A DNA stretch of 64,000 nucleotides from Craterostigma plantagineum. Lineage: Eukaryota > Streptophyta > Magnoliopsida > Lamiales > Linderniaceae. Where the stretch lies: contig JAPQWV010000305.1 of NCBI GenBank assembly GCA_027422505.1, positions 434,001 to 498,000 on the forward strand, in the 5' to 3' direction. The notes beneath the pieces are model-generated. The model ran no database searches. It was not told the origin of the DNA and saw only the letters and a list, made by a program, of their open reading frames with translations. Shown here in pieces: positions 55,928 to 64,000 of the stretch. Made by a program: the position numbers and the translations under genes. The first letter of the stretch is position 1; the number at the start of each line of letters is the position of its first letter.

Positions 55928-58900
55928 TCAAAGTCTTTCCTCCCCTTCCAACTGCGGTGGGTTGAGCAAATAGGTCATGGTGGGAGGGACCAATTTCAGA
56001 CCCACCATCTTTAGCTCTTGTAGGGACACCTTCTCGGTGTTTCTTTGGTCTTCCTCTACCTCTCTTAGTTGGTTCATTTCTTTCTCAACAACCTTATCTT
56101 TATCAGCACACTTTCTTTTGTTGTGGTTAGTGGACTTGCACACAGAGCATGTCATTTGAAGACCATGCTTGGTTAACTTGCCGTGTCTCTTTGGATCCTC
56201 AAAAGGACTTTTAATTCTATTCTTCCTAGGCCTACTTGGACCTATCTTAATGGGAGGGGGTGAAGTGATAAATCAACCTTTGGCCAATGCCTTTCCCCAT
56301 TGCATGGACTAATTATCCCCCTATAAGCCCTTAGATATGCTTCTTTTGTGTAGCACTTTTCAGTATAATCCTCTGCCTCCTTATGTAGATAGCATAAACA
56401 AGCTATTACATGACAACAAGGTATCCCACTTAGATCCCACCTCCTACATGTACAAGTCTTTATTACCAAATTCACCTCCAAAGTGTCAGGATAATGAGAT
56501 ACCTGGAAAAGGGTGGGCGTCGATGGAATAACGGTGCAGTTAGAAGCTTCATTCTTTTCTTTATCTAACCTTGTTTGAACTCTTGGGAAAAGTGGACCAA
56601 TCCATTTCTCAGCTTCTTGTCTCTTAGTACTAGCCTTTGCATAAGCATCGACCTCATTTCTTCTAGCATATGAGTCAAATGCTTTGCTCTTGCATTAATA
56701 ATGTAACTGTTGTATGTTTCTGCCATATTGCTTAGTATCACATCACACTTAACGTCAGTTTTGGCATAGGTCCTACAAAACAAATTAGGATTATACTTCT
56801 TAAAAGCTTCAGCTGTCCAGGGTTTACCTCTTTCATATCTTTAATTGCATCGTAAAAATTTGCTTCATTGTAAGCTTTTACGCATCTCCAGAACAACAAT
56901 TTCATCTCATCCCCTCTAAATGACTTGTGCCAGTTAGCAAAGATGTGCCTAGCACAATGTCTATGCTCTGCTTCCGGTAGTTCAATCTTAACTGCCTTAA
57001 TTAGGGGTGTTCGTTCGGTACAAACCGAACCGAACCGAACCGAAATTTCGGTTAACCGAAATTTCGGTTCCCCCATTTCCAAAACCGAATACCGAACCGA
57101 ATTTCTCGGTTCGGTATTCGGTTATTACCGAATTCGGTTAATTCGGTTTTTTACCGAATTAACCGAATTTTCAATAATAAAAAAAAAAGAATTTTAATTA
57201 TATTTAAATTAATATATTTTTTTAATATATTTGTTTTTATAAAAAGTAATATTAAATTATATATATTATTTAAATATATTCGTTTTAATATAATTTAATA
57301 AAATATAGTTATATTTTTATTATATAAATTTAATATATTTTAATTTTAAAAATTCGGTAATTCGGTATACCGAATTACCGAAAATCGAAAATCTATACCG
57401 AACCGAATTACCGAAATTTTTTTTTTAATAACCGAATACCGAACCGAAATTTCGGTTCGGTTCGGTTTTGTACCGAATTTTCGGTTTTTCGGTTATTCGG
57501 TTCGGTTAACCGAATAACGCACACCCCTAGCCTTAATGATGCCCTTCAATTTTTACAAAGAAAAATCAGTTACAATCCAAATTCACATAGTATATAGTAT
57601 ATATGATATCAAATATAGTCAGACAAACCTGATGCTTATCTGATATAATAGTCCATCCATTTATACTCTAATACACTTCTTCAACTCGATAATAAACCAC
57701 TGCCATGATTCATTATTTTCCCCTCCAACCACAGCCCATGCCAATGGGAACATTTGCTCATTGGCATCTCTACCTATAGACAACAACATGCGACCCAAGA
57801 ATGTCTTAATAAAACATCCATCAAGACATAACACTTTCCTGCAACCGTCAACCCAACCATCTCTTAAACTATCAAAACAAACAAAAAATCTTTGAAATAC
57901 AGGTGGTGATGTTGTGGTACAGTTACTAAGTTGAAGTAGCTATTTGGACTTGATTGCCTAAGAGCTTCGATATAACTCGTCACCTTGCTGTAGTGTTGTT
58001 TCATTGACCCGTGTAATTTTGTTTGAGCATAATGCTTGATCTTATAAGCAAAGTCTCTTGAAATAAGAACTTTGTAAGTTCTCCTCACAATCTCCATTAT
58101 CTCAAGTGCTGGGATGTGCGGCCTGGATTTGAACACGTCAAGTAATTGATCAGCACACCATGGGCCCTTCAACTGTCTATTAGCTTTCATATTTCTGTGG
58201 CATGTATGTTGGTGGTCAACGGACTTCACAACATAACATGCACTTCTATTATCCCAACTAGCATACATTCTAAATGGACAACCTTCAACACACCTGACAC
58301 CTAGCCTTTGTCCTCTTTTCTTGTCGCTTATGTTGATGTAAACATTCCTACCTTGAGCAATAGAATACTTAGTAACATCCTCTCTGAACACAGAACTGTT
58401 TGGTAACTTAATACCAGCTATCCGGTTAAGTTTTGAATAATCTATGTGGTCGTTTATTACAGGAACATCAATGTGGTCTTCATATTCATTCAAACTACTA
58501 TTATTTGGAACATCAGTCAACTATGCTCTGACTCTTGAGATTGCAAATTTCCAACCTCTACGTCACTTTGAACTTGGTTAGAAACTTCAATTATCTGAGC
58601 ATTCCATTTCCTAAGTCTTCTCCTTGCTAGCTTGAACTCGTCATCTTCGGTGTCCCCATCAGACCAAATCATGTTTTCAACCAACTGAGCCAACTCTTCT
58701 TCATTATTATCATTTTCGTCACCTCCATATGCCTCCCCCTCGTCGTGTTCTTCAGATTGAAAATCGGCTTCATCTTCCTCGAAATCAGTGTATTTATCGT
58801 CGGTGTTATAAGCTTCATCATCAACATCAAAGTTCGTCGCTATGCCTTGGCCCCAGTACGGTTGTGGGAATGCGGTCTGAGATTGTTTACTTTTGAGAGG

Positions 58901-58969
58901 ATGAGAAGTTGTTGGTCGAGTAGCTGGTTCATTGGTGAGATGAGATTTAGGGTCTGCTGTTGGTTGCAT
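55928..58969 (-). pseudogene. Inner MULE transposase, disrupted
   Basis: The reading begins at 58,969 with an acidic N-terminus (ENDNNEEELAQLVENM). A frame change at about 58,520 leads into the MuDR DNA-binding region, CVEGCPFRMYAS and HQHTCHRNMKANRQLKG. A frameshift near 57,870 precedes the DDE block VLCLDGCFIKTFLGRML and GGENNESWQWFI. After the MITE come KIELPEAEHRHCARHIFANW, the SWIM finger CTCRRWDLSGIPCCHVIAC (near 56,430) and a knuckle, CSVCKSTNHNKRKC. The MITE splits the codons of a KGIIKA motif. The frameshifts and the MITE make it inactive. Confidence 0.85.
57002..57529. mobile_element. hAT MITE inside the inner MULE
   Basis: Perfect 8-bp duplication GCCTTAAT (56,994-57,001 and 57,530-57,537). 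Ends TAGGGGTGTTCG and ACACCCCTA are inverted, with dense CCGAACCGAA/TTCGGTTCGG words in both subterminal parts and an AT-rich centre. Confidence 0.92.
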
Positions 58970-60834
58970 TTTGCAGAGGGCTTTTTTGTTCTAAACGATT
59001 TAGGGGAGGGTTTATCTAAAAGGTATATAACTTGCTTTCCATTGATTCGATACTTATGTTTTGTTTTTAAAAAATTAAATAAAGAAATTACAAATTGAAT
59101 CGGTAATTGGTCACATAAGTACGATTTAAGAAGATAACTACAATAGGTTGGTTTAATGTGAGATAATTTAAAGTTGGGTTTAATTTCAGAAGATATATAA
59201 AAGGATGGATTATTAATACCAATTTTCCCAAAACTAAATAAAAATCTGACAGGGGCTGATCACATTGTTTAAAATTGCCTAGAGCCTGATTGCAAATCGT
59301 CCCCTTTTTTATTACTTATCGCCATCAAGAACAAACAGCCTTTAAATCAATTTCTTATATGAGCTTCTTCTCAGCCTTTCAAGGCACTCTCTCACTCGTC
59401 CTTACATCTCAACAAGAATTCCCTTGATCGATTACTTCTCCCCATTGTCGTCCATGGATTCTTCTTCTTCTTCTTCTTCTTCTTCTTCTTCTTCTTTAAC
59501 GTTATACCAATCCTGATAATTTTCCAGATAATAACTCTTCTTCTTCTTCTTCTTCTTCTTCTAACAAATGCTTCGGCCAATCCCTTAAATCTCAGCAGCT
59601 TCAAAGTAGTCTTCAACTTCGGCGACTCACATTCAGACACCGGCGGAATACACGCCGGGAAAGCTTTTCCATTAGGGCCGCCAAACGGACGTTCTTTCAA
59701 TGGCCCGCCGGCCGATTCTGCGATGGGTGACTCATCTCAGATTTCCTCAGTAAAAAAATGACATATTTTCTCTATATGTTTTCTGTCTACTAACGTTGTA
59801 TTGTATTAATATATTAACATACTTCAGTGACGGCCATGGGCTTACCTTTCTTGATCCTGTATTTGGATTCGATCGGTGCACCGAGTTTTCGGAGCGGGTG
59901 CAATTTTGCGACGGGCGGGTCGACGATTTTGCCCGTCGATGCCAATGCCATAAGCCCGTTTCCTTGGGCGTTCAAGTGGCTCAGTTTGTAAGGTTCAAAG
60001 ATAGGGTTACTCAGCTTTTGCTTTCGGCCAAGAGTACGCATAAAAATTCCTACATGCATAGGGTGCCTTTTGGTATTCAGAATTTTTCCACTTAGTATCT
60101 TCGTAATTTTTTTTGTCTAACCGAATTCTGCAAATCAAACATACCCTTAGTTTGTTTTCTTCGTGTGTATGTTGTAAAAATCAGCCTAGGCGCCCTCCAC
60201 CGTGGCAAAAAGTGATCAATCGGTGATTATTCTGATTAAGTGGATGATTAATCGGCTCAATTTCTGTATATACATAAATACAGAAAAGATAATGTTTGTA
60301 TTTTGTTCTAATATTATATTGTTGAGATTGGTATTGTTTATTAGAATGTGCGGATAATTTTGATGCACATACTAAACTTATAGCATATTCGATATATAGA
60401 AAATAAAATAAGGAATAATCTATCTAAGTCTAGCCTAGAAACTGGAGCTTGGCCTCTGGGTGTATTATAACTGGTGCCTAGCGAATTACATCACTAATTG
60501 ATTTAGAATTCGCAGGCGCGGAGCTGCGGAAATTTCTTCCCAAAAAAGATTATTTCACACAAGGCCTTTACATGTTCGACATAGGCCAGAACGACCTCGA
60601 CGCTGCCTTCTCCATTTCCAAGCCCGACGAACAGCGTGCCTTTGCCCTCATTTCGACCATCTTGTCCGAATTTCATAGGGGACTTAAGGTTTTCTTTCTA
60701 TTTATTTTGAGTAAATTATGTTATAGCCCACGTCAACATATTAAATGCACTTTATTACCATGCAGTTTTTTATGCAAAACTTCATTGTGTTGTGCTACTT
60801 ACCACCATGCACCCATTGTTGCCTAACCTAGTAC

Positions 60835-60999
60835 GAGTGGCGGAGCCGGAGCCAAAGTATGGTGATTTAGTGGGGTCCAATTATAAGATAAATTTCTAAT
60901 TCCAGCGGGTCCCACTTAGCAATTTTAAAACTAGTTAATCAATTTTTTTTTCCAATGGGGTTCCTGCACCCTACTGCCACCCACATAGCTCCGTCACTG
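60835..60999. mobile_element. Small hAT MITE in GDSL intron 3
   Basis: 165 bases, flanked by CCTAGTAC at 60,827-60,834 and 61,000-61,007 (perfect 8 bp). Ends AGTGGCGGAGCC and GCTCCGTCACT are inverted with one mismatch. Confidence 0.85.
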
Positions 61000-61248
61000 C
61001 CTAGTACTGCAAATAGCATGAGCGCATGATTAAATAAACCACACAGGGTTTCTATGCAATTTTCAACCCATAAAAGTTTTGGTGCATTTTGACTAAACAA
61101 CAGGAGTTTTATGCATTTTAGCCTTTTTTTTGTTAAATTTAATGGCAAATAAAAACCCTAAAAGCATATCATGGATCGAATATTTTAGGCGCTATACGAC
61201 GAAGGGGCAAGAAACTTTTGGGTCTACAACACGGGCCCGCTCGGTTGC

Positions 61249-61488
61249 TGTAACAGCCCAGACCTCGCTCGCATTGATATTGTCCGCTTTGGGCGTTAAG
61301 CTGCCTGGTTGAGGACTTCCCAGGTGGTCACCCATCCTGGTACTACTCTCCCCCCAGCACGCTTAACTACGGAGTTCCTACGAACTCCCACCCACCCGCA
61401 CGGCTTTAAAACGCGTCAATGGGAGGGGTGTCCACACCCTTCTAAAGGCATGCTTCGTTCCCCCCTCCAATCGATGTGGGACATCACA
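61249..61488 (-). mobile_element. Solo Cassandra (TRIM) LTR with 5S rRNA promoter domain
   Basis: On the minus strand it runs from TGTGATGTCCCACATCGATT to GGGCTGTTACA (240 bp) with a perfect 5-bp duplication, GTTGC, at 61,244-61,248 and 61,489-61,493. It contains AACTCCGTAGTTAAGCGTGC and GGATGGGTGACCACCTGGG (plus strand 61,311-61,380), the 5S-derived part that defines Cassandra. It lies inside exon 4 of the GDSL pseudogene, between the codons for PLGC and LTR. Confidence 0.95.
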
Positions 61489-62108
61489 GTTGCCTCACGA
61501 GGATCATAGCTACGTTCGGTAAGAACAATGCGTCAAAGTTAGACGATGTTGGGTGCGTAGCCTCGCAAAACAAAGCAGCCGAGCTCTTCAATCTACAATT
61601 ACGTGCACTTTACGCCGAGTTTCAGGCACATCGATGCTAGAGTCACTTACGTAGATGTATACAGCATTAGTCTAACCTCATTGCAAACTATACCCAATAT
61701 GGTTAGTGATCATATGCGGCTAATCTTTATTACGACGTCGTCGATTTTTTGTTTAACTGAAGATGTTTGTTTTTAGGGTTTAGAGAGGCATTAGCAGCTT
61801 GCTCTGGTTATGGTGGTTTACCTCTTAACTTCGACACGCGAATAGCATGTGGAGAAACGAAGGTGCTGAAAAATGTGACGGCTGATAATATGCCTGTCAC
61901 GACGGCGGCATGTGATGACATGTCTAAGTACGTTAATTGGGATGGAAATCATTACACTGAAGCTGCTAATGAGTTTGTTTCGTCAAAGATTCTGTCTGGG
62001 GAGTATTTGAGTATGCTGAAGAAGTGAATGTTTAGATAATTCAACAACGCTAATTTATTGTCTTGTTTTTCTTACCCAATTTCGTAAAGCCAACTTCATT
62101 TAAAAATT

Positions 62109-62705
62109 AGGCTTAATTTTTTTGGTCCCGTAACTTAGGGGTGTGGCATTATAAGGACCGCTAATTTATGGTGTGGCATTATAGGGACAATAAGTTTATA
62201 AAATCGTGCAATTTATAGACACTATACCTGATTTTCCCCAAAATATATCACGTGCCACACACGTGATCGATTTTGATACATGATTTTTCCCAAAATACAT
62301 CACGTGCCATGCAAGTGATCGATTTTTATACCGGAAGGTCCGACGTGGAGCCTGACCGATGACATGCCCGTTTTGCAGAGATTTTTTTTTGTTTTTAATT
62401 AATTTCTGACATTGCGCCAAGTTGGATTATTTTAATAACGTAGCATTTCTGTAAAACGGGCGTGTCGTCGTCCGCCCAAAAATTTGAAAAAATGGGCACG
62501 TCATCAGTCCGGCGCCATGTCAGTTTTCCGGTATAAATCGGTCACGTGTGTGGCATGTGATGTATTTTGGGGAAAAATCAGGTATAATGTCCATAAATTG
62601 CACGATTTTAAAACTTATTGTCCCTATAACGTCACACTCTAAATTAGCGGTCCCTATAATGCCACACCACCTAAGTTACCGGACGAAAAAAAATAATTAA
62701 GCCTA
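62109..62705. mobile_element. Foldback element with about 240-bp inverted repeats
   Basis: Ends AGGCTTAATT and AATTAAGCCT. The inverted repeat continues through GTGTGGCATTATA, CGTGCAATTTAT, CCCCAAAATA and CACGTG blocks to a centre near 62,400. The flanks are AAAATT on both sides (62,103-62,108 and 62,706-62,711). It lies 80 bases after the GDSL stop and has no coding capacity. Confidence 0.8.
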
Positions 62706-62711
62706 AAATTA

Positions 62712-63370
62712 ACATGTTTCATGTGTATTTAGTGAAAGATACTTATACGTTTTCACTAAATACACATATCAGTTAATGTAGTTGGCAATAATAGCACTAT
62801 AAGGGGATTTCCATTACATTGCGGATGTAGTTGGCAAATTATTAAATTTGGATGATCATTGAGAATATAATTTCGGGTCATGTTGAGATTTCTAGTACAT
62901 CGATATTCATCTCATTCGACTCAACTAATATATCAAAAAGACGAATTCACTTTTTTGGCTATTACAGATTGATTTTAAGGTGAATCCCTCGTATTCTAAT
63001 AATTATATCAAAATAAAGCTCTCCTAACTTGGAAAAGAAGATTCAGAAAATGGGTTTCCACTCAACCGGAACGTTTTGGGGACTTTTTTTTATAGGAAAT
63101 AATTACAATAATTTTAAATTAAAATAAAAAACAGCACACCCAAAATTTATAATTTTAAATCACAAAACTGTAATGAATGTAGAGTTAGTAATCGGCTTTT
63201 TTAATTATATAAGTTAGTAACTCGTGTTCTGTTTTTACGAAAATGACTGTTTTATTAATGATTTTCATTTGTTGTTTATTTTATTAATGGTTGATTTTTG
63301 TTAATTATTTAATTAAAATAGCCGTTAGAAATCTGTTGTTCATAGTTTTTTTTCTTTACAACATGATTAT
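62712..63370. other. AT-rich intergenic sequence
   Basis: No gene or repeat was recognised between the foldback element and RRP4. Confidence 0.4.
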
Positions 63371-63388
63371 TGGTTGGTAATCAAATAT

Positions 63389-63406
63389 TGGGCCTTCAAC
63401 GGCCCA
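63389..63406 (+). promoter_or_regulatory. Paired TGGGCC/GGCCCA sites upstream of RRP4
   Basis: TGGGCC (63,389-63,394) and GGCCCA (63,401-63,406) are inverted Site II-type elements, often found in promoters of plant ribosome-biogenesis genes. AAACCCAA follows. They lie about 250 bases before the ATG. Confidence 0.5.
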
Positions 63407-63652
63407 ACTATAAACCCAATAAACAACACACACAGTACACACACAGAGGGTTTTGGTTTTCTTTGTGCAGCTTCATCTTCATCGACGGTCTGCTCGGCTT
63501 CGGTGACTGAACCGCGACCAAATCAACAAAAGGTGATCGAACTTCCTCTTTCGCCCAACTCCAAAATTGGAATCGATAAGCAGATTTATTGCTTGCAAGT
63601 TTGGAAAAATTGGAGTTCAGTGACGACACATCATCAGCAAAATATTTCCAAG

Positions 63653-64000
63653 ATGAGGGGTTTGCAGCTATCACTGAACAAGAATCAAAGCACGAGGTTG
63701 GCGGGAGCGCTGGAATCGCTCGAATCTCTCTCCTCCAAAGCTAATTCCGACGCCTCCGTCGCGGTCGCCGACGATATTTCCGTCAACTACGAGGACGCCA
63801 TTCTCAAGTACTGCAATTTTCAACTCCTTACTTCTCTGTTGATGATTACTTCCGTGCTTACATTTGGCTTTGTATGTGATGAAGGGGTCATGGGACGGCG
63901 GACATGGATGGCCGCGTGGTGGCTACGCTGTGTGGAGTGGTTGAGCGTGTGAACAAGCTTGTCTACGTCAGGACCTTAAGGGCTAGGTTTGAAGCTTTAC
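63653..64000 (+). CDS. RRP4: Exosome complex component RRP4 (5' part)
   Basis: RRP4 is an S1/KH cap subunit of the RNA exosome, which trims and degrades RNA in nucleus and cytosol. Exon 1 (63,653-63,807) encodes MRGLQLSLNKNQ, then SLESLSSKANSDASVAVAD. A 77-base intron (63,808-63,884) with GT..AG splits the lysine codon. Exon 2 from 63,885 gives KGHGTADMDGRVVATLCGVV and ERVNKLVYVRTLRARFEAL before the window ends. The GHGT loop and the VVERVNKLVYV strand begin the N-terminal domain of plant RRP4. The ATG was chosen because family proteins start at MRGLQL; the open frame upstream is untranslated leader. No lesion was seen in the visible part. Confidence 0.93.

Larger units (their letters stand above)
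55353..59229 (-). mobile_element. Inner MULE, 3.9 kb, with long terminal inverted repeats
   Basis: The perfect 9-bp duplication AAAACTAAA lies at 55,344-55,352 and 59,230-59,238. Terminal inverted repeats of about 110 bases start GGAAAAATTGGTATTAATAA on the left and, reversed, GGGAAAATTGGTATTAATAA on the right, and match closely throughout. It carries a MuDR transposase gene on the minus strand. It sits inside the right terminal repeat of the outer MULE and contains the hAT MITE at 57,002-57,529. Confidence 0.9.
48056..59303 (+). mobile_element. Outer MULE (Mutator-like element), heavily interrupted
   Basis: Diverged terminal inverted repeats join 48,056-48,200 to the right end, which is itself split: 55,275-55,352 and 59,239-59,303. 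Matching pieces include TCAGGCCCTA/TAGAGCCTGA and AAAGGACCTA/GGTCCTTAAA. CTTTTTAAT (48,047-48,055) and CTTTTTTAT (59,304-59,312) form a 9-bp duplication with one mismatch. It holds transposase remnants on the plus strand. Without its insertions (solo LTR and inner MULE) it would be about 4.8 kb. Confidence 0.7.
59454..62027 (+). pseudogene. GDSL esterase/lipase pseudogene, five exons
   Basis: Before decay this would have been a secreted SGNH hydrolase of the plant GDSL/ENOD8-like group. The catalytic serine block FNFGDSHSDTGG lies near 59,610-59,645. Exon 2 (59,828 to about 60,020) has LDSIGAPSFRSGCNFATGG. Exon 3 (60,516-60,688) has the GQND block. Exon 4 is 61,189-61,701. Exon 5 (61,777-62,027) holds the Asp-His pair in WDGNHYTEAAN. 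Lesions are: in-frame stops at 59,514-59,519 after the start; a 1-base loss near 59,688; TGA at 59,728 where family members have CGN (CpG decay); a 1-base loss near 59,968; the Cassandra LTR in exon 4; and frameshifts near 61,635 and 61,663. The introns keep GT..AG borders. The serine-codon (TTC/TCT)n repeat occurs twice near the start. Confidence 0.88.

Noticed and set aside
60185..60490. Possible MITE in GDSL intron 2 with CCTAGGCGCC and GGTGCCTAGCG near the two ends
   Set aside because: The inverted ends are short and I could not find a matching target duplication.

Overview
The window looks like a transposon-dense nuclear segment of a eudicot genome. Introns, plant-type splice sites and plant-only repeat families (Athila, Cassandra, long-LTR gypsy, MULEs, hAT MITEs) support this. 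The methyltransferase and the repeats would fit an asterid, perhaps Lamiales, but that is an inference. Only three host loci are visible: an apparently intact caffeic acid O-methyltransferase (COMT) gene at 39.7-40.9 kb on the minus strand, a dead GDSL esterase/lipase gene at 59.5-62.0 kb, and the first two exons of the exosome subunit RRP4 running off the right edge.

Layout. 1-2.9 kb: AT-rich repeat-like sequence I cannot assign. 3-17 kb: a decayed minus-strand Ty1/copia element (copia 1). It is interrupted by a gypsy insertion whose two LTRs are unlike each other (6.6-11.8 kb) and by a 5'-truncated LINE (12.4-13.0 kb). 17.6-36.5 kb: a second minus-strand copy of the same copia family (copia 2), split in its gag by a 12.9-kb Athila-type Ty3/gypsy element (22,104-35,046) with a perfect 5-bp target duplication and LTRs that look identical. 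36.5-38.6 kb: a degenerate repeat array. 39.7-41.1 kb: COMT and its promoter. 42.3-44.3 kb: copia fragments. 46.6-48.0 kb: two MITEs. 48.06-59.3 kb: a nested stack in which an outer MULE holds a solo gypsy LTR and, inside its right terminal repeat, a second MULE that itself holds a hAT MITE. 59.5-62.0 kb: the GDSL pseudogene, with a hAT MITE in an intron and a solo Cassandra LTR in an exon. 62.1-62.7 kb: a foldback element. 63.65 kb to the end: RRP4.

The most unusual material is in the Athila element. It has gag, pol (frame-shifted in the protease) and a third ORF with its own TATA box and leader intron. One 36-bp architecture (a 14-bp palindrome, a 15-bp spacer and a 7-bp half-site) is repeated five times just upstream of the LTR TATA box. 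It is repeated five more times, in inverted orientation, just upstream of the third ORF's TATA box. The LTR also encodes three consecutive stem-loops with an invariant loop and different, mostly self-complementary stems. Together these suggest an element-specific regulatory and RNA-recognition system that I do not recognise as described. Elsewhere, two separate LTR families carry 5S rRNA-like promoters, and one copia family keeps its TATA box inside a conserved inverted repeat.

All calls come from reading the sequence by eye. Family and lineage names rest on recognised motifs, not on searches. Several single-base frameshifts could be assembly errors rather than real lesions.
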